Below, piece after piece: positions 1 through 7,992 of a stretch of 15,537 bases of DNA (positions within the stretch are counted from its first letter, which is position 1; every line of letters begins with the position of its first letter). Origin of the DNA: Bacteroidota bacterium (GTDB lineage: Bacteria; Bacteroidota; Bacteroidia; B-17B0; B-17BO). The position numbers and the translations under genes were made by a program. A model generated the notes under the pieces. It did not search any database. It saw only the letters and a list, made by a program, of their open reading frames with translations, and had not been told where the DNA came from. The stretch lies in assembly GCA_025356715.1 (NCBI GenBank), contig JANXRU010000071.1, positions 1 through 15,537 of the forward strand, in the 5' to 3' direction.

Positions 1-1
1 G

Positions 2-1075
2 CCATATAGTGATTTTACTGTATACACAATGCCTATAGGCTCAGCAATTGAAACTGTATTATTATCATTTGCCTTAGCGGACAAAATAAATATTTTAAAA
101 AAGGAAAAAGAGGAATCTCAAATTTCTGCATTAAAGGCATTAAAGGAAAATGAAAAATTAATTACAGAACAAAATGTTATGTTAGAACATAAAGTAGGAG
201 AAAGAACAATTAAATTAAAACAAACAAATAAAGAATTACATTCTGCAATTTTAAATCTAAAAGATGCTCAAGTACAATTAGTAAACTCAGAGAAAATGGC
301 TACTTTGGGGCAATTAACTGCTGGAATTGCTCATGAAATTAATAATCCTATAAACTTTGTAAGCGCTAACATTAAGCCTTTAAAGATGGACTTTGATGAT
401 GTTTTCGGGTTATTAAAAAAATATGAGTCAATTACTTCTGAAACTGATTTAAAAACAAAACTTATCGACATTGACAGCTACAAAAAACAAATCAACTTAA
501 CTTATCTAATAACAGAAATAGAATCACTTATTTTTGGTATTGATGAAGGGGCTAAGAGAACTGTGGAAATAGTATCTGGATTAAAAAACTTTTCGCGATT
601 AGATGAAAGTGAAATAAAAATGGCAAACATAAATGAAGGTATTCTATCTACCCTCATTTTATTAAAAAACACTATTTCTAATAATATAACGGTAACAAAA
701 AATTTAGGAGTTATACCAAAAATTGAATGCTTACCTGGAAAATTAAATCAAGTATTTATGAATTTATTGAGCAATGCTATTTATGCCATCAATAAAAAGA
801 AAACTAATTATGATAATAAACTCATTATTAAAACTTATGAATTAAATGAACATATTTATGTAACTATTGAAGATACAGGTATAGGAATGACTGATAAAAT
901 TAAAGCAAAAATTTTTGAACCATTTTTTACAACTAAAGATGCAGGAGAGGGGACAGGCTTAGGTATGTCTATTGTATTTAAAATTATAGAAAGTCATAAT
1001 GCTAAAATCGAAATCGAATCAGAATATGGCGTTGGAACAAAAATAACTCTTGTATTAAACAAACAATTAAATTAA
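2..1075 (+). CDS. 7TMR-DISM sensor histidine kinase, C-terminal part (5' truncated by window)
   Basis: A membrane sensor kinase that would autophosphorylate on histidine and pass phosphate to a receiver partner. The reading frame is open from base 2, upstream of the ATG at 29, so that ATG is probably internal and the true start lies before the window. The first visible residues ([18 protein letters not shown]) match the last helix of a 7TMR-DISM membrane domain. A charged, probably coiled-coil linker follows (about residues 24-88, counted from the ATG at 29). The HisKA dimerisation helix has the H-box GIAHEINNP with phospho-acceptor His102. The ATPase domain shows an N-box (N245, N249), a G1 box DTGIGM (282-287), an F-box FEPFF (296-300) and a G2 box GTGLGM (308-313). 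All catalytic motifs are intact. The 7TMR-DISM assignment rests on the terminal helix only. The next gene, 107 bp downstream, also encodes signalling domains. Confidence 0.9.
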   Translation, partial: PYSDFTVYTMPIGSAIETVLLSFALADKINILKKEKEESQISALKALKENEKLITEQNVMLEHKVGERTIKLKQTNKELHSAILNLKDAQVQLVNSEKMATLGQLTAGIAHEINNPINFVSANIKPLKMDFDDVFGLLKKYESITSETDLKTKLIDIDSYKKQINLTYLITEIESLIFGIDEGAKRTVEIVSGLKNFSRLDESEIKMANINEGILSTLILLKNTISNNITVTKNLGVIPKIECLPGKLNQVFMNLLSNAIYAINKKKTNYDNKLIIKTYELNEHIYVTIEDTGIGMTDKIKAKIFEPFFTTKDAGEGTGLGMSIVFKIIESHNAKIEIESEYGVGTKITLVLNKQLN

Positions 1076-1095
1076 ATATTATCTAGTATACTAAC

Positions 1096-1126
1096 TTGTG
1101 ATTAGTGAATTTCATTTATATATTTG
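1096..1126 (+). promoter_or_regulatory. Bacteroidota-type promoter for the receiver-kinase gene
   Basis: TTG at 1096-1098 is followed after 20 nt by TATATTTG at 1119-1126. This fits the -33 TTG / -7 TAnnTTTG promoter pattern known for Bacteroides and Flavobacterium. Transcription would start around 1130, giving a leader of about 50 nt before the ATG at 1183. The two downstream signalling genes could therefore be transcribed separately from the upstream membrane kinase. This is a motif match only. Confidence 0.55.
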
Positions 1127-1182
1127 ATATGGATTTAATAAATAGTTAAATGAGATTTTTATTGAAAATTAGAATATAACTA

Positions 1183-2277
1183 ATGTCAGAAAAAATAAAA
1201 ATATTATATGTTGATGATGAGGAAAATAATTTAGTTTCTTTTAGAGCTAATTTTAGAAAAGACTATGATGTTTATGTTTCTAATAGTGCCAATAATGCAT
1301 TTCTAATTCTAGAAAAAGAAACAATTCAAATAATTATTTCAGACCAACGTATGCCTAATATTTCTGGCGTAGAATTTTTAGAACAAACTATTAAGTTATC
1401 CCCAGATAGTATTCGTTTATTAATAACAGCATACTCGGATATAGATTTAGTTATTGAAGCTATTAATCGTGGGCAAGTTACTAAATATATACAAAAACCT
1501 TGGGATTTTGAAAAGTTATCGTTGGCAATTGATCATTGCGTTACAATTTATAAATCTAAAATAGAATTACAATTAAAAAATAAAGAGCTTCAAAAAACTA
1601 ATAGTGAGTTGAATAAATTTGTATATAGCATCTCTCATGATTTACGGTCACCATTAACCTCTATTTTAGGTATTATCAATTTATCTAAAGTTATCCCAGA
1701 AACGAAAGGGGCAAATCAATATTTTGAGATGATAGAAAATAGTGTACTTAAGTTAGATGTTTTTATTAAAAATCTAATTAATCATTATAAAAACTCCAAT
1801 TATATCGAGATTAAAGAAAATATTGATTTTAAATCATTAATAATAACTGTTTGGGAAACATTTAAACATCAAAATACTGCTATTGATTTCAAAATATCTA
1901 TAGATCAATCTCAAGCATTTTTCGGAGATAGTTTTCGACTAAAAATTATTTTTGAAAATATAATTTCAAATGCAATAAAATATCAAAATGTATTAACGGA
2001 AATTCATGTTATAAACATAAATATGCAAATAGAAGAGCGGCAAGCTAAAATAACAATATCAGATAATGGAATTGGAATTGAAGAAAAATATTTATCGAGC
2101 ATATTCAATTTATTTTTCAGAACAGAAGAATCTACACAAGCAGAAGGAACAGGAATTGGGTTATATTTAGTAAAAGAAGCTATAGATAAAATTGGAGGCG
2201 AAATACGAGTGAGCTCTATACCATTGCAGGGCACTTCGTTCGAATTAATAATACCAAATAAGAAAATATATGAATAA
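1183..2277 (+). CDS. Response regulator receiver-histidine kinase fusion (cytosolic)
   Basis: A soluble hybrid signalling protein with an N-terminal receiver and a C-terminal kinase, and no membrane segment. The receiver (about 6-122) has the acidic pair D11/D12, phospho-acceptor D54 in ISDQRMP, T82 in LLITAYSD and K105 in QKPWD. A short coiled-coil linker (about 124-145) leads to the HisKA domain, whose H-box SISHDLRSPL carries His152. The ATPase domain has an N-box (N259, N263), G1 box DNGIGI (294-299), F-box FNLFF (308-312) and G2 box GTGIGL (322-327). All key residues are present. The ATG at 1183 is the first possible start, because an in-frame TAA lies at 1177-1179. The protein probably takes phosphate from the upstream kinase on D54, tuning its own kinase activity; its partner could be the overlapping downstream receiver. 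The pairing is inferred from order only. Confidence 0.92.
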   Translation: MSEKIKILYVDDEENNLVSFRANFRKDYDVYVSNSANNAFLILEKETIQIIISDQRMPNISGVEFLEQTIKLSPDSIRLLITAYSDIDLVIEAINRGQVTKYIQKPWDFEKLSLAIDHCVTIYKSKIELQLKNKELQKTNSELNKFVYSISHDLRSPLTSILGIINLSKVIPETKGANQYFEMIENSVLKLDVFIKNLINHYKNSNYIEIKENIDFKSLIITVWETFKHQNTAIDFKISIDQSQAFFGDSFRLKIIFENIISNAIKYQNVLTEIHVININMQIEERQAKITISDNGIGIEEKYLSSIFNLFFRTEESTQAEGTGIGLYLVKEAIDKIGGEIRVSSIPLQGTSFELIIPNKKIYE

Positions 2278-2671
2278 GAAAATATTCATCATGATTATTG
2301 ATGACAATCGAATAGATTTATTTATTCATCATGAATTTATAGAACAATTGCAAATAGCGCATACAGTTCAGGAATATTCATCTGCAACTGAAGCCTTAAA
2401 ATTTTTAGAAAGAAATTTAAGTTCTAGTTGGCCTCAACTTATTTTATTGGACATTCACATGCCTATTATGACTGGCTTCGATTTTTTAGAAAAATATTCT
2501 AGCCTGCCGTTAACATCAAAAGAAAATTGCAATATTATTATCGTATCATCTTCTTTAAACTGTGAGGATAAAAATAAAGTTAAAGAATGTTCGCAGGTTT
2601 TAGAATTATTAGAAAAGCCCTTAAATACTGAAAAATTAATGACTTTACTTAAGAATAATAATATTATTTAA
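2270..2671 (+). CDS. Single-domain response regulator (CheY-like receiver)
   Basis: A 133-residue stand-alone receiver with no output domain. It has the acidic pair D11/D12 in IIDDNRID, phospho-acceptor D61 in LLLDIHMP, a Ser at the switch position (S93/S94 in IIVSSSLN) and K116 in LEKPLN. Length and motifs match small receivers common in Bacteroidota kinase clusters. These usually act as phosphorelay shuttles or by binding a partner protein rather than DNA. Its ATG overlaps the end of the receiver-kinase gene by 8 bp, which indicates translational coupling and a shared transcript. Its stop codon overlaps by 4 bp the stop of the convergent gene on the other strand, leaving no room for a terminator between them. 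Confidence 0.92.
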   Translation: MNKKIFIMIIDDNRIDLFIHHEFIEQLQIAHTVQEYSSATEALKFLERNLSSSWPQLILLDIHMPIMTGFDFLEKYSSLPLTSKENCNIIIVSSSLNCEDKNKVKECSQVLELLEKPLNTEKLMTLLKNNNII

Positions 2672-3738
2672 TTCCTTAAAAACTTAATGGTTGCAGATTC
2701 TTTTGCTGATTTAATTTGCAAATTATAGATTCCTTGATTTAATTTTAAATGATTAAAAAGAATTTCATTTTCTGTGGTTGAAATTTTCAATTGTTCAGAA
2801 TATACTTTTTGTCCCATTAAATTATAAATTATTATGTCAATAGTTTTAAATTCATTTGCGGAAAACTTCAAAGTTAACTGCTCAGTAGAACTTGGGTTTG
2901 GGTATAACTCAATATTATTTAGAAAGGATAATTCGTGAATACTACTTGTAGCGCCATAATATTCGCAATTATTACCATAGAAATGGTAATTAAAATCTGT
3001 TAGGGCATATTGCCACATACAAGAATCAAAATATTGTTTAATCCCTTTATTAAATTTACAATTAACAGACGAAGAATATTGATTCTTTTTACAATTAAAA
3101 TTAATGTTATTCCCTTGATCTTCGTTAATTATGTTAATCGGAAAATGAGTCGCCCCAATGGATTCAATCCATTCAATAAAATATTTTTTATTGTTCACCC
3201 AATTAATAGGCGCATTGTATTTACTTAAAAAGAAATGTCTTCTTAGTCCCATTATTTCGTTTTTTGAAGTAATGGAATCAACTTTATAATATCCATTTTT
3301 CAAAACATAGGAAGCTGTTGCAAATGGTAAATATAAACTATCACCAACATTCAAACTAAAATCCATAGCAACAGATTCGTTTACAGAATCAGGATGGACT
3401 ATATACACTTTTTTCAACAAGCTGTCCTCTCGAATTAAAGCCATAGATAATGGAGGAGTAGAGGAATACATACAGGGCCAAAAACCACTTTGAGATTCTT
3501 TTACGAATTTTTTATACATTTTTCCATTATATAAAGTATCTTTTATTGCGTTATAATATCCTATACATGGGGAACCAATATCTGTTCCACTATAAGTTCC
3601 AGAAGTCTTTACACCGAAAACAAAACCAGAAACATACCATCTTGTAGAATCACCTATTATTTTATAATAAGGAGTTTGTCCAACTATTTTTGAACTTATA
3701 CTTAAAAGTATAATGCTAAATAATATAATTTTTTTCAT
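2668..3738 (-). CDS. T9SS-exported protein of unknown function
   Basis: A 356-residue secreted or surface protein. Residues 1-20 form a Sec signal peptide (MKKIILFSIILLSISS core) with likely cleavage near VGQ-T. The last 82 residues (about 275-356) are a type A T9SS sorting domain: NIELYPNPSS, then IYNLMGQKVYS, then LNQGIYNLQI, ending in a basic tail. The central part (about 25-270) has the pattern seen in many Bacteroidota T9SS cargoes of unknown function: REDSLLKKVYI, then DFSLNVGDSLYLPF, a VDSI strand, and WIESIGA. No catalytic motif is recognisable. It contains several Cys residues in the mature part, compatible with disulphides. It sits downstream of another T9SS cargo on the same strand but is separated from it by a terminator, so it is probably a separate transcription unit. 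No clean promoter motif was found. Confidence 0.85.
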   Translation of the reverse strand: MKKIILFSIILLSISSKIVGQTPYYKIIGDSTRWYVSGFVFGVKTSGTYSGTDIGSPCIGYYNAIKDTLYNGKMYKKFVKESQSGFWPCMYSSTPPLSMALIREDSLLKKVYIVHPDSVNESVAMDFSLNVGDSLYLPFATASYVLKNGYYKVDSITSKNEIMGLRRHFFLSKYNAPINWVNNKKYFIEWIESIGATHFPINIINEDQGNNINFNCKKNQYSSSVNCKFNKGIKQYFDSCMWQYALTDFNYHFYGNNCEYYGATSSIHELSFLNNIELYPNPSSTEQLTLKFSANEFKTIDIIIYNLMGQKVYSEQLKISTTENEILFNHLKLNQGIYNLQIKSAKESATIKFLRN

Positions 3739-3789
3739 AATATGTTTCTCAAAGTTTCTTAAAGATAGTCAAAAAATAGTTAAAACTAA

Positions 3790-3814
3790 AACGGCGACTA
3801 ATGAAGTCGCCGTT
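3790..3814 (-). terminator. Intrinsic terminator of the large adhesin-like gene
   Basis: A perfect 10-bp stem (AACGGCGACT on the + strand, 3790-3799, pairing with 3805-3814) encloses a 5-nt loop. It is GC-rich in otherwise AT-rich DNA. Read on the minus strand it lies 27 nt after the stop codon at 3842 and is followed by a T-rich tract (TTTTAGTTTT, counting the end of the stem). It also insulates the minus-strand gene that starts at 3738. Confidence 0.8.
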
Positions 3815-3841
3815 CTTATAAATCAAAAAATAATTTTTTAT

Positions 3842-6800
3842 TTATTTTACTGGAAGTTTAAATACAACCTTTGTTTTATTGCCCGTAATTACCACATAAT
3901 ACACGCCAGCTTTCGCAGAGCTTAAATCTATTGGTAATTGTATGTTTTGTGAATTTATAAATCCAAAATCATATACATTTTTTCCTTGCACATCATTTAC
4001 AGATACTTGAACTTGATCTCCATCTGTATAATTTCCACTTATTAAAAACTCATTATTTATTTGTGTTTTTAAAATTAAACCCAATGTGTTTTTTGAAGCT
4101 TGTATATCAGTAGCATTATTAATTACAACAACTGTTTGTGTGATTGTATCTAAACAACCTCCACTACTTTGGGTGATTAAACTCACTGTATATATACCAG
4201 CTGAACCGTAGTTGTAGGTTGGATCAGTCGCTGAAGAAGTGCCTATCATATCACCAAAATCCCAAGAATTAGAAACTGAATTAATAGAACTATTTGTAAA
4301 AGTTGCTAAGCCTAAATTAGAAAGGTAAGTTGTATCAGTTCCAGTAAATTGAGCAATTGGAGTAGAAACGATATTGATAATAAATGGGGTTGAATTGTTA
4401 TCACATTGTCCTACAGTATTGATGTCTAAAGAATAGTTGCCTCCAGTTAAGTTATGGATAGTATCTGCTGTCGCTTTATTTAAACTAGTTTTAATAACTG
4501 TACCGGAACCATCTTTCCAAGAATAGTTCCAAGGACCCGAATTTGTTCCTGTCGCAGATATTTCGCCAATACTTGGTGTTACGCAAGAAGGTTGAGTAAT
4601 ATTGGAAGTAATATTTAATGGATTCATTGTCATGTTCAAAATAAATCTTGGTAATTTCGTTGTATCTGATAAATTAAAAATATAACTTGAATTTTTTAAA
4701 TCAGTTGTAATGTTTGTGTATTTATCAAACAATGTAAAACAAGCACCCATTGGAAATGAATTGAAATTGGCTAAACTTATTGTATATGTTCCTGAATAGC
4801 TCGTTGTAGTTTTTAAAGGCATTGAAAAATTTGAAGTACTAACATCAATGCCATTAATCTGAAATTCGTTAATGCCATTATCTAAGCTCATTTTAGCATA
4901 TACAGTTGCCTTACCAGCTATTTTTAATGCATCATATTCACTATCAAAATTAGATGTTGCACCTGGCTGAGAATATATTACTACTTCATCATTTAAATTA
5001 TAAATACCTGTTAAATTTAATCTAATTAAAGGTGTTGATGCTGAAGCAATACCTGCGGAGCTATTAGTTTTTAAAAACGTTGGATTCCCTCCAATTTTAT
5101 GTGCTTCTAAAATATTTAAAGTTTTGTTAGCTGTTGCGTGAACGTTAAAGCCTTGACACATAGGGATGGTACTGCCAATTCCTCCTGACCCAACAGCTGG
5201 ACTACTAACTCCATTTACATAGGTTGCATAGCCACCTGTGCCAACATTTAAATCGGCATTAAAAACATAAATAGCATTATCTAAATTTACACTATTGGTT
5301 CCTGCTGCATAAATTGAATTCCAGCTAATTGGTGATGGGAATGGGTTATGGATTAAGTTCCACCCATCATCGGCTGTTGATCCAGTATTTGTTTTTGTTA
5401 ATGGAATAGCTTGTGTTTGCTGCCTTAAGGTACCAGCTACATCTAATGTAATTGCTGAAGTTGTTCCTGCGGTATTTCCTAAATAAACCCAATATCCTTT
5501 ATTTGGAACTATAGGATCGGTGATGGCCACCATAGGAACATAAGAGGCTGCAGCAGTATAAGATCCTACAGCTGCTTCGTTGTATGAATAAATAGATACC
5601 GAACCACCAGCGCTTCCATCTGGGCATGATGCGCAACTAATAAAAATATTATCATCCCAATCTTGCAATGTTAATGCTGAAGATATAGGAGTTCCTAATA
5701 AGGCCCAACCAGTTGTTCCACCTGGCGCATAACGCTGAACGATAACATTACCAGCTACACCACCAGTTGCCGTCATTGCCGCTACACGAGCAGTATTAGA
5801 TGCTGTTGAAATCATTGTAAATGCTTTTGCATTAGTGCTTAAGGTACCAGTAGTAATGGTTAATGTATTAATTAAATTTTCAGCACTACTTAAACCAGCA
5901 CCTGTTATATTATTTAAAGTTAAATCATAAAAGTCAGTAATGCTTGTGCCTCCTATAGTTTGAGCAGCAGCGCCATTAAACTGTATTGTGCCATTTCTAG
6001 TAGTTAACGCTCCGTTATTTGTAAAATTTCCTTTTACCGATACTTGAAAATTACTAGTCGTTACATCTAAATTAGACCCTGTATTAATTAAAAAATTCTT
6101 ACAAGTAATTGCACTTAATAATGTTTTAGCCCCAGCGTTTGAAAAAGAAATATTATTAAATGTTTCGCCTCCCGTTTTTAATATAGTTTGAGCTCCTGTT
6201 CCTGTAAAAAGAACAGTTCCCGTTCTTGGTGTAAATGTGCCAGAATTAGCCCAATTACCAGCAAGAGATAAGCTATAGTTGGTTGCTGAAACATCTAAGG
6301 TTGTTCCTGTTCCAATGGTAACATTACCATTAGCTACTATATTTCCTAATTGTGTTTTTACGCCACTTCCAGATGATGTTAAATTACCATAACTACCATC
6401 AGATGGAACTCGAATGTTTTGAACGCCAGCTCGTGAGTAATTTACAGTGTTGCCAACTGTAGAAGCATTAAAAGTACCAACTGTAAAATTGGCAGGCGTA
6501 ACTGATAAACTTAATATGCCTGTTGTTCCTTGAGACCATGTTCCAGTGATTGATAAATTAGTTGTCATAGTTATAGCTGCATTATTTGTATAGTTCCCAC
6601 TACAAGTAATCCTGCCGAATTTAACTGCGGTTGAACCGCTAATTGTTTTAGACGCCCCTGATAATGTATATACACCAGAATTAGGATTGACAATTCCATT
6701 CATTTGTAAATTCCCTTTAATTGTCCATGGCACTGCTGCTGTACAACTAAATGTTCCCGCAGATGTAATCATTAAGTCGTTTAATGTTTTAGTTCCTGTT

Positions 6801-7690
6801 GCACTTGTACATTTTAAAACTGCAGAAACAGACGTGGTTCCAGTAACACTCATGGTTACATTTGTTAACGTATTTGTACCTGATGAAACAAGAAAATCAC
6901 CAGAAACATTATAAATTGGAACTCCAGTCCCAGAAGTCGAACCTCCAAGCATGGTTAAATTACCACCTATAGTATACACTTGGTTGACTGTATTATTAAT
7001 TATTCCACCAGCGTTTATAACAACATTACTTAATGAATTTGTTGTAACTCCTAATGTCCCATCACTAAATGTGCCACTTACCGAAGTTGTTCCAGCGCAA
7101 GTAAAACTAAATGCGCCCATCGATAATGTGCCACTTGTAATATTCAAGGCGTTATTAATTTTTGTTGATACACCTAAGGTTGCAACACGTCCAGTAACTG
7201 TTAAGATTAAATTATTATAGGTTGTTATCGTTGCTGGAAGTGTTGAAGCGGCAGCAGTGTTGTTCCATAAAATAGTGCCTGTTCCTGGAGTAAAAGTTTG
7301 ATTTGTTGTTGTCCATGAGGTTCTAATTTGAAGAATTCCACCATTTGTCATATTAATTGAACTTCCAGCGAAACCAGATGTAACAGTAGAAACGTTAAGC
7401 GTTTTTGTGCTGCTTGCTGCAGTCCAACTTAAAGTTCCAACAGCAGTTCGTCCAACTTGCAACATACCATAAACTAAATTAGATGCGGCTGCATCAACTA
7501 TGCAAGTACCATTTATTCGTAAATTGTCTCCAGCAACAGGAAGTGTACCACCCCATAAGGCTGCGTTGCTAAAATTTCCTGGCCCTGTAAATGTTTTATT
7601 GGCACCAAGTGAAATAATAGAGGTTGAAAGCAATATTAATACTATAAAGGATTTAACAAATAGTATTTTGTTTTTTAAAAAGTAACTCAT
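3842..7690 (-). CDS. Large repeat-rich T9SS adhesin-like surface protein (SprB-like and PKD modules)
   Basis: A 1282-residue exported protein, probably cell-surface attached or released by T9SS. A signal peptide covers about residues 1-30 (hydrophobic core FIVLILLSTSIISL). Residues 35-70 carry the W-GG-P-GD motif (ALWGGTLPVAGDNLRING) that often opens beta-helix-like repeat stretches. Residues about 95-630 are degenerate Gly/Thr/Ser/Asn-rich beta repeats. Residues 650-1020 hold a domain common in Bacteroidota cargoes, with GWALLGTPIS (661-670) and GWNLIHNPFPSPISW (776-790). Residues 1030-1109 resemble a SprB-type repeat (QPSC, WNYSWKDG, NLTGGNYSLDI, GQC). Residues 1112-1189 form a PKD domain with WDFGD at 1143-1147, and 1201-1282 are a T9SS sorting domain ending KVVFKLPVK. 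Composition suggests adhesion or gliding-type surface function, but no substrate can be named. It is divergent from the protease gene and followed by a strong terminator. Confidence 0.88.
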   Translation of the reverse strand: MSYFLKNKILFVKSFIVLILLSTSIISLGANKTFTGPGNFSNAALWGGTLPVAGDNLRINGTCIVDAAASNLVYGMLQVGRTAVGTLSWTAASSTKTLNVSTVTSGFAGSSINMTNGGILQIRTSWTTTNQTFTPGTGTILWNNTAAASTLPATITTYNNLILTVTGRVATLGVSTKINNALNITSGTLSMGAFSFTCAGTTSVSGTFSDGTLGVTTNSLSNVVINAGGIINNTVNQVYTIGGNLTMLGGSTSGTGVPIYNVSGDFLVSSGTNTLTNVTMSVTGTTSVSAVLKCTSATGTKTLNDLMITSAGTFSCTAAVPWTIKGNLQMNGIVNPNSGVYTLSGASKTISGSTAVKFGRITCSGNYTNNAAITMTTNLSITGTWSQGTTGILSLSVTPANFTVGTFNASTVGNTVNYSRAGVQNIRVPSDGSYGNLTSSGSGVKTQLGNIVANGNVTIGTGTTLDVSATNYSLSLAGNWANSGTFTPRTGTVLFTGTGAQTILKTGGETFNNISFSNAGAKTLLSAITCKNFLINTGSNLDVTTSNFQVSVKGNFTNNGALTTRNGTIQFNGAAAQTIGGTSITDFYDLTLNNITGAGLSSAENLINTLTITTGTLSTNAKAFTMISTASNTARVAAMTATGGVAGNVIVQRYAPGGTTGWALLGTPISSALTLQDWDDNIFISCASCPDGSAGGSVSIYSYNEAAVGSYTAAASYVPMVAITDPIVPNKGYWVYLGNTAGTTSAITLDVAGTLRQQTQAIPLTKTNTGSTADDGWNLIHNPFPSPISWNSIYAAGTNSVNLDNAIYVFNADLNVGTGGYATYVNGVSSPAVGSGGIGSTIPMCQGFNVHATANKTLNILEAHKIGGNPTFLKTNSSAGIASASTPLIRLNLTGIYNLNDEVVIYSQPGATSNFDSEYDALKIAGKATVYAKMSLDNGINEFQINGIDVSTSNFSMPLKTTTSYSGTYTISLANFNSFPMGACFTLFDKYTNITTDLKNSSYIFNLSDTTKLPRFILNMTMNPLNITSNITQPSCVTPSIGEISATGTNSGPWNYSWKDGSGTVIKTSLNKATADTIHNLTGGNYSLDINTVGQCDNNSTPFIINIVSTPIAQFTGTDTTYLSNLGLATFTNSSINSVSNSWDFGDMIGTSSATDPTYNYGSAGIYTVSLITQSSGGCLDTITQTVVVINNATDIQASKNTLGLILKTQINNEFLISGNYTDGDQVQVSVNDVQGKNVYDFGFINSQNIQLPIDLSSAKAGVYYVVITGNKTKVVFKLPVK
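5801..7408 (-). repeat. Degenerate beta-repeat region inside the adhesin-like gene
   Basis: This covers residues about 95-630 of the large cargo protein. Units recur as a strand pair such as GTFTPRTGTVLFTGTGAQTI, GALTTRNGTIQFNGAAAQTI and QTFTPGTGTILWNN, followed by a YNNL/FNNI/FYDLTL strand and segments such as TLNVST or SLSVTP. The spacing is irregular and units are diverged, so this is a protein-level repeat, not a tandem DNA satellite. It suggests a long right-handed beta-helix or stacked beta-sheet stalk. Confidence 0.55.
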
Positions 7691-7725
7691 GGTATGGTAA
7701 TTTTAATAGTTATAGCTAAATTAAA

Positions 7726-7753
7726 AAAATATCTTACATATGTAAGATATTTT
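7726..7753. repeat. Perfect 28-bp palindrome, candidate operator or leader hairpin
   Basis: The left half is AAAATATCTTACAT (7726-7739) and the right half is its exact reverse complement (7740-7753), with no spacer. It lies 36 bp upstream of the minus-strand start at 7690. With no loop it looks more like a binding site for a dimeric regulator (half-site ATCTTACAT) than a terminator. On the minus strand it is followed by a run of T (complement of 7723-7729), so a weak attenuator is an alternative. Confidence 0.6.
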
Positions 7754-7888
7754 AACTTTTTGCTAATCTATTTTTACCAAAAAACGAACCATTTTTATCC
7801 TATTTGAAAGTATTAGTCTAAATAAATGGTACATCCATCTAATTCTTTAATGTTTAAGGCTAATAAATCACTTTTCACCTATTATTTT

Positions 7889-7907
7889 CATCTAAAATCT
7901 TTAGATG
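7889..7907. repeat. 8-bp-stem inverted repeat upstream of the protease gene
   Basis: CATCTAAA (7889-7896) and TTTAGATG (7900-7907) are exact reverse complements separated by ATC. The element lies 85 bp before the protease ATG, on the promoter side. No T-run follows on the + strand, so a terminator role is unlikely; a regulator site or chance are the alternatives. In AT-rich DNA chance is more likely here than for the 28-bp palindrome. Confidence 0.4.
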
Positions 7908-7992
7908 CAATTGTTGTTATATGGTGTTTAAATTTTGAATCATTCATCTTTACATTTTTATACCTTTACATGATCTACTTCAATTTAAAAAA

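Larger units (their letters stand above)
7691..7992. other. Divergent intergenic region between two T9SS cargo genes
   Basis: This 302-bp non-coding stretch must hold the promoters of both flanking genes. It contains no open reading frame of note. No perfect TAnnTTTG element was found on either strand. The nearest candidates for the protease are TACCTTTA at 7961-7968 with TTTG at 7934-7937, 23 nt apart, and an off-spaced TAAATTTTG at 7929-7937; both are weak. The striking content is two dyad-symmetric elements, annotated separately (7726-7753 and 7889-7907). Confidence 0.7.

Noticed and set aside
29..1075. ATG at 29 as the true start of the sensor kinase
   Set aside because: The frame is open to the window edge and upstream codons continue the 7TMR-DISM helix, so the gene starts outside the window.
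6687..7220. Two + strand frames (6687-6914 and 6951-7220) opposite the adhesin-like gene
   Set aside because: Antisense shadows created by Thr/Val/Asn-rich repeats; hydrophobic low-complexity products without start context or domain.
5801..7408. Repetitive stretch considered as a CRISPR or satellite array
   Set aside because: Repeats are irregular, diverged at DNA level and in frame with a secreted protein; no constant repeat-spacer pattern.
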